Positions 51,607-59,220 of a stretch of 64,000 nucleotides of DNA are shown piece by piece. The DNA comes from Betaproteobacteria bacterium Ga0077523. GTDB taxonomy: Bacteria; Pseudomonadota; Gammaproteobacteria; Burkholderiales; Ga0077523. The translations under genes and the position numbers were made by a program. The stretch spans positions 1 through 64,000 of the forward strand of contig LNDQ01000040.1 in the NCBI GenBank assembly GCA_001464695.1, written 5' to 3'. A model generated the notes under the pieces. That model did no database searches. It was not told where the DNA came from and worked only from the letters and a program-made list of their open reading frames with translations. Position 1 is the stretch's first letter; every line of letters begins with the position of its first letter.

Positions 51607-51963
51607 TCAGTTGGAAAAATCCTTGCTAAGTACGTAGGTTACCACGGCCTGCCGCTCCTTCTCGGAGAACTGTTCCTGGAAGGCCGGCATGCCGCGAAAC
51701 CCGTTGGTCACGCGGTCGTAGACGAACTCCGGCGTGTAGCGCGGTGGATTCAGTTTCGGCGCCTTGCCGGGGTAGGCCGACTTGCCATGGCAGAACTTGC
51801 AGATCTTGCCGAAGACTTCCTTGCCCTCGGCGACGTATTCGGCGTTGTCCAGCAGTTCCTTCGGGAACGGCGGCAGCTCCGCATCATCGGCCCACGAAGG
51901 ACCGAGCAGGACCAGGGCGCCAAGCCCGCACGCGGTCCGGATCAGCAGCTTTTTCTTGTCCAC
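51607..51963 (-). CDS. Periplasmic monohaem c-type cytochrome
   Basis: A 118-residue cytochrome. Signal peptide MDKKKLLIRTACGLGALVLLGPSWA; haem motif CKFCH (in GKICKFCHGKSAYPGK); likely distal Met in FRGMPAFQEQFSEKE. The start is GTG at 51963. It lies between the PQQ-type dehydrogenase gene (109 bp upstream) and eboF (13 bp downstream), so it probably accepts electrons from that dehydrogenase and is co-transcribed with ebo. Confidence 0.9.
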   Translation of the reverse strand: MDKKKLLIRTACGLGALVLLGPSWADDAELPPFPKELLDNAEYVAEGKEVFGKICKFCHGKSAYPGKAPKLNPPRYTPEFVYDRVTNGFRGMPAFQEQFSEKERQAVVTYVLSKDFSN

Positions 51964-52072
51964 TGTGAGTCCACATTCTCGTCGAAGAACACCGGGACAC
52001 GGGGCGAACTCCGTGTCCCGGTCGCCGGTCGACCGAGGTTCAGCGACCGACGCACACCACTTCAGCTACCGA

Positions 52073-53365
52073 TCAGGGGACGATCTTGTAGATCTTGTCC
52101 TGCTCGCCGTTCGGACCGCGAGCCCGCGTGCCCATGATGTACACGTTGCCCTGGTTGTCCTGGCCGAAGCCGAGGATGAAGTCCTTGAAGCCCGGAATGT
52201 TGGTCACGTTGACCGCTTCCTTCGTCCACTTGTTGCCGGTCATCTTGGCCGCGAACAGTACACCCTCCGCCACCATGAAGGACTTGCTCCAGTCGCCGAA
52301 GAAGTAGACGCCGTCCCAGGCCTTGTGCGGGCCACGGTAGACGTAACCGCCGGTGATGGAGATGCCTTCGCAATCGCCCTTGGCGGCGAAGTCGGGGTTC
52401 GAGCAGTTCTTGTACTCGAGGACCGGATCGGTCATGCCCGTCTTGTTGCAGCTCGCCGGGTGCGTGTTGGGGTTCACGTAGTCGAAGCAGTGTGCCCCTT
52501 CCATGGCGCGCCAACCGTAGTTGCCGCCCTTCTTGACCACGTCCACCTCCTCGTAGCTGTTCTGGCCCACGTCGGCGCAGATCAGATCCTTGTTGCCGCC
52601 CATGTCGAACGAGCAACGCCACGGATTGCGAAAGCCCGTGGCCCAGATCTCCGGCGCGTACTTGCTGTTGCCGACGAACGGGTTGTCCTTCGGCACCGTG
52701 TAGGGGTCACCCTTCACGTCGATGCGCAGGATCTTGCCGAGCAGCGACGAGGTGTCCTGCCCGTTGCCGATGGTCACGTTGTGGCCGATGCCCCAGTCGT
52801 TGGCGTAGCCGCCGTCACCGGTGGAAATGTAGAGCATCCCGTCCGGGCCGAAGGCGATCCAGTGACCGTTGTGGTTGAACTGCGGCCAGTCGATCGCATG
52901 CACGATGCGCTCGTAATTCTGGTCGGCCTTGTTCGGGTCGTCCTTCGACACGCGGTACTCCGCCACCACATTGGTGTGCGCGTACCAGAGTTGCTTGCCG
53001 AGATCCGCGTCGCCGCGCAACTGCGCGGTGTAGGCGATGTAGAACTTGCCCGAAGTCTTGAAGTCCGGCGGGAACGCGAGGCCGAGCAGGCCCTCCTCGT
53101 CGAACTCCCACTTGAGCGGCGGCAGCTTGTGCTTGATGTTGAGGAAATCCCCGTCCATCAGCTTGCCGTTGGCGCCCAGGATCTTGATGGTTCCGGTCTG
53201 CTCGACGATGAACTTGCGGTCGTCGCCGGGCGGCGAAACCATCGTCATCGGGTGTGTCAGGCCGTCGGCCACCACCTCCAGTTTCACGTCCACCGCCCCT
53301 GCGGTGAGCGGCACGGCAGCTACCGTTGCCGCGAATGCCAGACCCAAGCACGTTTTCTTGAACAC
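52073..53365 (-). CDS. PQQ-dependent sugar dehydrogenase-family propeller protein
   Basis: A 430-residue exported six-bladed propeller of the soluble glucose dehydrogenase family. Signal VFKKTCLGLAFAATVAAVPL...AGA, then GDDRKFIVEQTGTIKIL, EEGLLGLAFPPDF, NHNGHWIAFGPDGMLYISTG, ATGFRNPWRCSFD, ADVGQNSYEEVD and KKGGNYGWRAMEG. The catalytic-type His in NHNG and the RNP motif are present. GTG at 53365 is chosen because GAGGAGA precedes it and the signal peptide starts there; the frame is open upstream but Arg/Ser-rich. It heads the cytochrome c-ebo operon. Substrate unknown. Confidence 0.9.
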   Translation of the reverse strand: MFKKTCLGLAFAATVAAVPLTAGAVDVKLEVVADGLTHPMTMVSPPGDDRKFIVEQTGTIKILGANGKLMDGDFLNIKHKLPPLKWEFDEEGLLGLAFPPDFKTSGKFYIAYTAQLRGDADLGKQLWYAHTNVVAEYRVSKDDPNKADQNYERIVHAIDWPQFNHNGHWIAFGPDGMLYISTGDGGYANDWGIGHNVTIGNGQDTSSLLGKILRIDVKGDPYTVPKDNPFVGNSKYAPEIWATGFRNPWRCSFDMGGNKDLICADVGQNSYEEVDVVKKGGNYGWRAMEGAHCFDYVNPNTHPASCNKTGMTDPVLEYKNCSNPDFAAKGDCEGISITGGYVYRGPHKAWDGVYFFGDWSKSFMVAEGVLFAAKMTGNKWTKEAVNVTNIPGFKDFILGFGQDNQGNVYIMGTRARGPNGEQDKIYKIVP

Positions 53366-53754
53366 GCTGTTCTCTCCTCGTTGAATGACGAGCTCCGGCT
53401 CGTTTCGTTGCGATCGTCCCCCGGGTGCCGTCGGCGATTCGCGACGTCCGGAAGAGCGTCGTAGTCTGGGCTCGCGGAACCGCCGATCGATAGGGAGAAA
53501 CTCCGGGCGATCCCGGGATGCCGACGCGCTGGCAGGGGCTGGAAACTCCCGGCACGCAAGCGTAGTCACGACCTCCCGCGGTTCGGGGGCATCGATTCCC
53601 GGCGCGTTCCCGGGCGCGGCAGAGCGCCCTTCGCACCCGCATCGTGAGTTTTTCCGAGGCGCGGACCGGGAAGAGATTCTATTTTGCTCCCGGGCTCCGC
53701 TGGCAGGGAGGAGACGCCATGCGAGAAATGCCCCCAACCGACTGAGGAGAAAGT
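53366..53754. promoter_or_regulatory. 389-bp divergent promoter region between two dehydrogenase/cytochrome units
   Basis: No gene lies here. The region separates the minus-strand dehydrogenase-cytochrome-ebo operon from the plus-strand dehydrogenase and cytochrome genes, so promoters for both must lie in it. It contains CGGACCGGGAA at 53662-53672, shared with the palindrome before the TonB receptor gene (2354-2364), and repeated GAAACTCC words near 53497 and 53541. Regulatory function is inferred from position and the shared word. Confidence 0.45.
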
Positions 53755-55032
53755 ATGAAAGCAACCGGAGGTTCCACGAATCTGACGACTGCCGCATTGA
53801 TTGCTGCAGGTCTGTTGGCATCAGGCAGCTCGCTCGCAGCGGCGCCCACCCTTTCAACCGAGGTCGTGGTGGCCAAACTCGACTCGCCGTGGGACATGGC
53901 GTTCATGAAGGACGGCACCATGTTCTTCACGGAGAAGTGCGGCGGGTTGTCCGTTCGGCTGCCTTCGGGTTCCATCAACAAGTTGCATGGCATCGGTGGA
54001 TCGAGTGGATACGCATCCTCCAGCGACGACCTCTTCTGCGATGGTCAAGCCGGCGTGATGGGGGTTGCGATCGATCCCGAATTTTCCAGCAATCGTTTCG
54101 TGTACGTCTATTCGAGTTCGAATCTCGATGGCCAGCTCGTCAACCGCGTGATGCGGTTCCAGGTCGACGATTCATTCGCCAACGTATCGGACCGCACCGA
54201 CATCGTCTCCGACATCGGCTACAAGCCGAAAGCCACGAACCACCCCTTCGGCGGACCTGGCGCACACAACGGGGGTCGTATTCGCTTCAGCCCGGCCGAT
54301 GGTTTCCTCTACGTGACCACCGGGGACAACCACAAGGGCATCGCCCCGCAGAGTCCGACGTACATCGGGGGCAAAGTGCTTCGTATCGACAGGGACGGCA
54401 ATGCGGCACCCGGCAACAAACCGCCAGCAGGGTACGACGCTCGCATCTACACGTACGGACACCGCAATCCCCAGGGCATCGCTTTCCGTCCCGGAGACAA
54501 CCGCCCCTTCACCGCAGAGAACGGGCCCTGGCACAGCGATGAGGTCACTGCGTTGGTGAATGGCGGCAATGGCGGCTGGGATCCGCGGCCCAACGTCGGC
54601 GGCAGGAAGGACTGCCCGGATGACTATTGCGGCTATTCGCCCAACCAGATGGGCGCCATGGATCCGAAGCAACGCGCCGCGTTCATGCCGATGACCGACC
54701 TCAAGACCTATCCGAATGCCATGAAGCCGGCCTGGAACAACAACGGCCTCTCGCAAGGCATGTTCTGCAATGCGTTTCTGTCAGGCGCACAGTGGAAGGA
54801 CTGGAACGGCTATATGGTGGTCGGCTACACCGGGATCGGCATCCATGGAACCCCTGTCGGCAACCGCCTGGACGTGCTCAGCATCAGCGCCGACGGGCTT
54901 TCCTCGAAGCGAACCGAGGTGTCCTGGCCTACGGCAACCGGTCGCTTCCGCTCGGTGGTCCTGGGTCCTGATGGAAATCTGTATGTTGCCCTGGAAGACC
55001 AAGGCAAGATCATCCGCGTGACTCCGCAATAA
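53755..55032 (+). CDS. PQQ-dependent sugar dehydrogenase-family propeller protein (divergent copy)
   Basis: A 425-residue exported propeller protein. Signal peptide (LTTAALIAAGLLASGSSLAA), then LDSPWDMAFMKDGTMFFTEK, QAGVMGVAIDPEF, AHNGGRIRFSPADGFLYVTT, GKVLRIDRDGN, YGHRNPQGIAF and ENGPWHSDEVTALVNGGNGGWD. It has extra Cys residues (EKCGG, LFCDGQ, KDCPDDYCG, MFCNAF) suggesting disulphides. It is only distantly similar to the copy at 52073-53365. RBS AGGAG precedes the ATG. A strong terminator follows the stop, then a cytochrome c gene. Confidence 0.9.
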   Translation: MKATGGSTNLTTAALIAAGLLASGSSLAAAPTLSTEVVVAKLDSPWDMAFMKDGTMFFTEKCGGLSVRLPSGSINKLHGIGGSSGYASSSDDLFCDGQAGVMGVAIDPEFSSNRFVYVYSSSNLDGQLVNRVMRFQVDDSFANVSDRTDIVSDIGYKPKATNHPFGGPGAHNGGRIRFSPADGFLYVTTGDNHKGIAPQSPTYIGGKVLRIDRDGNAAPGNKPPAGYDARIYTYGHRNPQGIAFRPGDNRPFTAENGPWHSDEVTALVNGGNGGWDPRPNVGGRKDCPDDYCGYSPNQMGAMDPKQRAAFMPMTDLKTYPNAMKPAWNNNGLSQGMFCNAFLSGAQWKDWNGYMVVGYTGIGIHGTPVGNRLDVLSISADGLSSKRTEVSWPTATGRFRSVVLGPDGNLYVALEDQGKIIRVTPQ

Positions 55033-55044
55033 TCGCTGCCATCG

Positions 55045-55076
55045 AACGCGCTGCCCGTGGGCAGCGCGTTTTTTTT
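55045..55076 (+). terminator. Strong Rho-independent terminator
   Basis: AACGCGCTGCC pairs with GGCAGCGCGTT around a 4-nt loop (55045-55070), followed by an uninterrupted T-run to 55076. It begins 12 bp after the dehydrogenase stop and should separate it transcriptionally from the cytochrome gene at 55204. Confidence 0.93.
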
Positions 55077-55203
55077 AAGTAGCGAGACACGCCATCAAGA
55101 CGAGCGTCAGGGCGCGACGCAGCCACCGGCACAGCAGCGCCGCCCGAACCGCAAACGGCACATTGGTAGCGAGGCCGAAAGATCCGTCACCTGGGGACAG
55201 TCA

Positions 55204-55530
55204 ATGCGAAGCTGCGCCATCCTTTTCGTTCTCACCAGTCTTCTTGGTGTTGGCGGTCATGTGCACGCCGACGATCGTGAACTGCTGACTGAACTGCTGA
55301 CAAAGAACAACTGCACTGCGTGCCACTTCATCGACAAGCGCAAGTACGGACCCAAGCTGAAAGACGTGGCCGCGAAGTATGCGAACGACCAGGACGCCGT
55401 CGCGATGCTGGCCGCCAGGATCAAGGCCGGCGGCACTGGCGTGTGGGGTCAGGACGTGATGCCACCGCAACCTCAGGTGTCGGATGCCGATGCCCTCGCC
55501 TTGGCCACATACGTGCTGTCGCTGAAATGA
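55204..55530 (+). CDS. Monohaem c-type cytochrome (c551/c8-like)
   Basis: A 108-residue periplasmic cytochrome. Signal MRSCAILFVLTSLLGVGGHVHA; haem motif CTACH in NNCTACHFIDKRKYGPKLKD; axial Met in GQDVMPPQPQVSD; C-terminal helix ADALALATYVLSLK. This is the layout of small c551/c8 electron carriers. The ATG at 55204 follows GGGGA. It likely takes electrons from the neighbouring propeller dehydrogenase, though a terminator lies between them. Confidence 0.92.
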   Translation: MRSCAILFVLTSLLGVGGHVHADDRELLTELLTKNNCTACHFIDKRKYGPKLKDVAAKYANDQDAVAMLAARIKAGGTGVWGQDVMPPQPQVSDADALALATYVLSLK

Positions 55531-55654
55531 AGCCGATGGCACGACGCCCATCAGTGACGCCGCAGCAACCAACGCTGGCAAGGAGCCCCTGACGCCCGAC
55601 GCGAACCTGCGCGTCATCGCGCGCATGTGATCGCGGCGCATCTGGCACCACCCG

Positions 55655-55681
55655 AAAAAAGGGCCGACGCACGGTCGGCCC
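55655..55681 (-). terminator. Rho-independent terminator reading on the minus strand
   Basis: Read on the minus strand, GGGCCGAC (55681-55674), a 5-nt loop, and GTCGGCCC (55668-55661) are followed by six T (55660-55655). The structure is textbook, but no minus-strand gene ends nearby; the next one (56236-57243) is beyond the plus-strand gene 55803-56222. The rest of the 272-bp gap 55531-55802 shows nothing else. Confidence 0.7.
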
Positions 55682-55802
55682 GAATCGAGAATGTCAGACG
55701 AAACGATGACCAAAGGCCATCGATACCGAGCGTACGCGCGGCCGTCCCCATGGCACCATGGAGGGTCTCGCGTTCCTGCCGGGAGTTTTGCCCGGCCCGA
55801 CC

Positions 55803-56222
55803 ATGAATAGTCCGGGTATCGAGCCGGGTCTCCCCGGTCCAGTGCGTGTACGTGTCGCCCGCCGGGCAGCGGTCGCGGGCGCCGCCCTGCTGACAATCTC
55901 ATTGCTCTGGCAGATGCTGAGCGCCGGCGCGGCAGTGTTCGTGAACCCGGAGTGGTGGGCCCTGCACATCGCGACGGTTCACTGGTTCGACTGGCTCACG
56001 GTGGCCATCGCAGCCGCTGCCTTCCTTGGTCACATGTCGCGGGGTTTCAAGGTGCTGTCCGGCACGAGTGTGCTGCTGATCTTCCTGCAGTACGCAACCG
56101 CCGGCGCGCGCGTCCTGCCAGCGCTCGGGGCGGTGGCGGCACTGCATCCCCTGACCGGTTTCCTGCTGTTCTGGACCTTGACCGAGCTGCTGCGCAGGGG
56201 CATACGGGAGCTGCGCGACTAG
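55803..56222 (+). CDS. Small membrane protein (DUF6220-like)
   Basis: A 139-residue protein with four predicted membrane helices: AAVAGAALLTISLLWQMLSA, HWFDWLTVAIAAAAFLGHMS, GTSVLLIFLQYATAGA and LHPLTGFLLFWTLTELL. The conserved-looking NPEWWALHIATVHWFDW and HPLTGFLLF pattern resembles DUF6220. An ATG at 55803 is preferred; one 45 bp upstream is in frame. Convergent with the metallo-hydrolase gene, 13 bp away. Function unknown. Confidence 0.75.
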   Translation: MNSPGIEPGLPGPVRVRVARRAAVAGAALLTISLLWQMLSAGAAVFVNPEWWALHIATVHWFDWLTVAIAAAAFLGHMSRGFKVLSGTSVLLIFLQYATAGARVLPALGAVAALHPLTGFLLFWTLTELLRRGIRELRD

Positions 56223-56235
56223 CCTTCGGCGGCAG

Positions 56236-57243
56236 TCATTCGAGCCGCCATGTCTCCCCATGCTTCATGAGCCGGAAGCGCTCATGGGGAATCTCCGCTG
56301 CGCGCAACGCCGCGGCCAGTTTGTGCGGCGGTTCATCGAGCGGCTCGTCGGTCAGGACGAACGTACCCCAGTGCATCGCGATCGAGTGCGCCGCACCGAG
56401 ATCGCGATGGATCTTCACCGCCTCCTCGGGGTTCACGTGCATCACCTGCATGAACCAGCGCAGGTCCACCGGACCGAGGCGACGCTGGATGTCCGCGAAA
56501 TCCGCCGAGTAGCCGGTGTCTCCACAGAAGAAGAAACTGAACCCGGGCTGCTCGACGCGCCAGCCGCCCCACAGGGTCTTGTTGCGGTCCCAGGGCGAAC
56601 GCGCGCTCCAGTGCTGCACCGGTGCGAACGTGAAAGTGACACCTTCATGAGCCGCGGCCTGCCACCAGTCCAGCTCGACGACGTCGTGGATACCCTTGCC
56701 CGCGAACCACGCCTTGAGGCCGAGCGGCACGAAGAACCGCGGGCTGCCGCCGGCCTGTGCCGCGAGATGCCGCACCGTGCCCTCGTCGAGGTGGTCGTAG
56801 TGATTGTGCGAGATGACGACCGCATCGATGTGCGGCAGGTCCCTGAGCGCCGGCAACGGCGGCACCAGCCGCTTCGGTCCCGCGAATCCGAACGGTGAAG
56901 CGCGCTCGGTGAGATGCGGATCGGTCAGCACGTTGAGACCGCCGACCTGCAGCAGGAACGTCGCATGGCCGACCCAGGTAATGGCGCGCTCGGTGCGATT
57001 GGCCTTGAGCCAGGCGACATCGGGCGTGACTGTCGCCGCGTGCCAGGCCACCGGCAACGGCGGTGGCAGGCCCTTGCGCCAGCGCTCCCACTGCCATTTC
57101 CAGAAGCTGCCGCGGATCCAGCCGGTCGGATAGTTGTTGCGGAAGCCTTGCTCGTTGTGGTGTGTCGGTTCGGTGGACATGCCGGGTACGGGGTGCCACG
57201 CCGTCAGTGCGACAATGGCGGCAGCAGCGATCGGATACCGCAT
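56236..57243 (-). CDS. Exported MBL-fold metallo-hydrolase (NAPE-PLD/UlaG-like)
   Basis: A 335-residue metallo-beta-lactamase-fold enzyme with an N-terminal signal (MRYPIAAAAIVALTAWHPVPG). The metal-binding motif is VVISHNHYDHLDEGT; a further His lies in FAPVQHWSARSPWDRN, Asp in FFFCGDTGYSADF and His in AMHWGTFVLTDEPLDEPP. The WVGHATFLLQVGGLNVLTDP and HWSAR segments are typical of the N-acyl-phosphatidylethanolamine phospholipase D-like group, so a lipid phosphodiester is a possible substrate. Divergent from an alpha/beta hydrolase gene, 46 bp apart. Confidence 0.88.
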   Translation of the reverse strand: MRYPIAAAAIVALTAWHPVPGMSTEPTHHNEQGFRNNYPTGWIRGSFWKWQWERWRKGLPPPLPVAWHAATVTPDVAWLKANRTERAITWVGHATFLLQVGGLNVLTDPHLTERASPFGFAGPKRLVPPLPALRDLPHIDAVVISHNHYDHLDEGTVRHLAAQAGGSPRFFVPLGLKAWFAGKGIHDVVELDWWQAAAHEGVTFTFAPVQHWSARSPWDRNKTLWGGWRVEQPGFSFFFCGDTGYSADFADIQRRLGPVDLRWFMQVMHVNPEEAVKIHRDLGAAHSIAMHWGTFVLTDEPLDEPPHKLAAALRAAEIPHERFRLMKHGETWRLE

Positions 57244-57289
57244 TCGAGAGAAAGGAAAAGGAGCCGGTGGAAGGTATGACGGACGCGCG

Positions 57290-58072
57290 ATGAAGCCGCT
57301 GCTGCAATTCTCCCACGCGAACGGCTTTCCGGCGCCGTGCTATCGGGCCTTCCTGGTGGCGCTCGCGAAGCGCTTCGATGTCCGCTACGTCCCGCAGTTC
57401 GGCCACGACCCGCGCTACCCCGTGACCGATGGCTGGCCCCATCTCGTCTCCGAGCTGATCGCCGACGTGGAGCGGCACGGCAAGCCGGCGCTGGCGGTCG
57501 GCCATTCCCTCGGGGGGTATCTGTCGTTCATGGCCGCCGCCCGCCGGCCCGACCTGTTCCGGGCCATCATCCTGCTCGACGCACCGATCATGTCGCGCTT
57601 CCAGGGCAGCGCGGTCGCCTTCGCCAAGCGGGTCGGCTTCATCGACCGCGTCACGCTGGCGGGGACGACCAAGGGGCGGCGCAGCACCTGGCCCTCGGCT
57701 GATGCCGCGCTCGCCCACTTCGCTTCGAAGTCCGCGTTCCGCACGTTCGATCCGCGCTGCCTGGCGGACTACGTGCGGCACGGTACGGAACCCGGCGGGC
57801 ACGGCGTGGTGCTCCGTTTCGACCCGGAGGTGGAATACAACATCTATCGCACCATTCCGCACGACATCCAGCGCGCCGGCCGGCGCCTCGAGGTGCCGGG
57901 CGGCATCATCGCCGGGACCGAGTCGGATCTGGTGGCGCGCCTGGGACTGCGGACAACGGCGAGATATCTGCGCATCGCAGCCGTGGATGGGGGACATCTA
58001 TTCCCGTTCGAGCATCCGGAACCGGCCGCGGGTGCGGTGATCGCGCTGGCGAAGGACCTGCTCCCCCTATAA
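57290..58072 (+). CDS. Alpha/beta-hydrolase
   Basis: A 260-residue cytoplasmic alpha/beta-hydrolase. The N-terminus PLLQFSHANGFPAPCYRAFL gives the oxyanion HGN-like loop; the nucleophile elbow is AVGHSLGGYLS (Ser); the acid is probably Asp in GIIAGTESDLVAR; the catalytic His is in VDGGHLFPFEHPE. This group acts on esters or lipids; the exact substrate is unknown. The ATG at 57290 is the first with a domain-like N-terminus; the ribosome site is weak. Confidence 0.85.
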   Translation: MKPLLQFSHANGFPAPCYRAFLVALAKRFDVRYVPQFGHDPRYPVTDGWPHLVSELIADVERHGKPALAVGHSLGGYLSFMAAARRPDLFRAIILLDAPIMSRFQGSAVAFAKRVGFIDRVTLAGTTKGRRSTWPSADAALAHFASKSAFRTFDPRCLADYVRHGTEPGGHGVVLRFDPEVEYNIYRTIPHDIQRAGRRLEVPGGIIAGTESDLVARLGLRTTARYLRIAAVDGGHLFPFEHPEPAAGAVIALAKDLLPL

Positions 58073-58172
58073 TTCACCGTTCTTCAAATACGCGGAGTCG
58101 CATCGGGATCGACATGCAGGGGACGCGCGGAGCGCGCCCCTGATGTCGATAATCGCATCGGGGAGAAATCGA

Positions 58173-59075
58173 ATGACGAAGTTGAAGGTGGGAGTGATCG
58201 GGCTCGGGTCCATGGGGCTCGGAGTCGCCAGGACGCTGGTCGCGAAGGGATTCGAAGTCCACGCATGTGACGTGCGCCCTGAAGTGGTGCAGAACTTCGC
58301 CAAGGACGGCGGCGTAGCGGCGGCCAATCCCGCAGCCGTGGGCGCTGCCGTGCCGATCGCGATCACGCTCGTGGTGAATGCCGACCAGACCGAGCAGGTG
58401 CTGTTCGGACCGGAGGGGGCGGTCGCCAGGATGGCGCCGGGTTCCATTGTCATCGCGTCGGCCACGGTGGCACCCGAATACGCCATCGACCTCGGCAAGC
58501 GCCTCGCCGCGAAGGGCATCCTGATGATCGATGCCCCGGTTTCCGGTGGTGCGGCGCGCGCTGCCAAGGGTGAGATGACCATCATGGGGTCGGGCGCACC
58601 GGAGGCCTTCGACCAGGCCAAAGCGGTGCTGGATGCCATTGCGACCAAGGTCTACCGCCTGGGCGACGTACCCGGCCCCGGGTCCAAGGTGAAGATGATC
58701 AACCAACTGCTGGCCGGCGTGCACATCGCGGCGGCCTGCGAAGCGATGGCGCTCGGCATCAAGGCCGGCGTGGATCCGCGCACGCTGTACGAAGTCATAT
58801 CCAACAGCGCCGGGGCTTCGTGGATGTTCCAGAACCGCGTGCCGCACATCCTCGACGGGGACTACGCGCCGCTGTCGGCCGTGAACATCTTCGTGAAGGA
58901 CCTGGGCATCGTGCTCGATTCGGCGAAGAAGATGCCATTCCCGCTGCCGATCACCGCGTCGGCGCATCAGCTCTATCTCGCCGCGGCTGCCCATGGCCAT
59001 GGGCTGGAAGACGACTCCGCGGTGGTGAAGGTGTTCCAGGCGTTGACGGGGATCGAGCTGCCGGTGAAGAAGTAG
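58173..59075 (+). CDS. NAD(P)-dependent beta-hydroxyacid dehydrogenase
   Basis: A 300-residue member of the 3-hydroxyisobutyrate/6-phosphogluconate dehydrogenase-like family. The Rossmann motif is VGVIGLGSMGLGVARTL; the substrate motif is DAPVSGGAARAAKGEMTIMG; the catalytic Lys lies in GSKVKMINQLLAGVHIAAA; the C-terminal domain contains FVKDLGIVLDSAK. The closest described activities are L-threonate or tartronate semialdehyde-type dehydrogenases; the substrate cannot be fixed by eye. RBS GGGGAGAAA precedes the ATG at 58173. Confidence 0.9.
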   Translation: MTKLKVGVIGLGSMGLGVARTLVAKGFEVHACDVRPEVVQNFAKDGGVAAANPAAVGAAVPIAITLVVNADQTEQVLFGPEGAVARMAPGSIVIASATVAPEYAIDLGKRLAAKGILMIDAPVSGGAARAAKGEMTIMGSGAPEAFDQAKAVLDAIATKVYRLGDVPGPGSKVKMINQLLAGVHIAAACEAMALGIKAGVDPRTLYEVISNSAGASWMFQNRVPHILDGDYAPLSAVNIFVKDLGIVLDSAKKMPFPLPITASAHQLYLAAAAHGHGLEDDSAVVKVFQALTGIELPVKK

Positions 59076-59107
59076 GCGTGGGCAAGCGAATCGGACCTAT
59101 GTACGCC

Positions 59108-59200
59108 GGCCCCCATCCCAACCTTCCCCCAGCGAAGCTGGGGGAAGGGGTGTACGGCTTCTTCCCCCGGCGCTGCCGGGGGAAGGTTGGGATGGGGGCC
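59108..59200. repeat. 93-bp two-hairpin repeat element (copy R3) with perfect 23-bp ends
   Basis: The ends are a perfect 23-bp inverted repeat: 59108-59130 begins GGCCCCCATCCCAACC, and 59178-59200 is its exact complement. Two inner hairpins are CCCCCAGC-GAA-GCTGGGGG and CCCCCGGC/GCCGGGGG. Same family as 749-861 and 8734-8850; a shorter GC-rich relative lies at about 15760-15802. It sits between the dehydrogenase and kinase genes, ending 20 bp before the kinase ATG. Confidence 0.85.
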
Positions 59201-59220
59201 GCGCCCGTATCAGCCACGCG

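Noticed and set aside
51782-53464. 560-codon plus-strand frame opposite the cytochrome c and dehydrogenase genes
   Set aside because: The minus-strand genes show signal peptides, CxxCH and propeller motifs; this frame has none.
52073-53857. Longer dehydrogenase starting at 53857
   Set aside because: The extension lacks structure and would cover the divergent promoter and the start of the plus-strand gene; GTG at 53365 has a ribosome site and a signal peptide.
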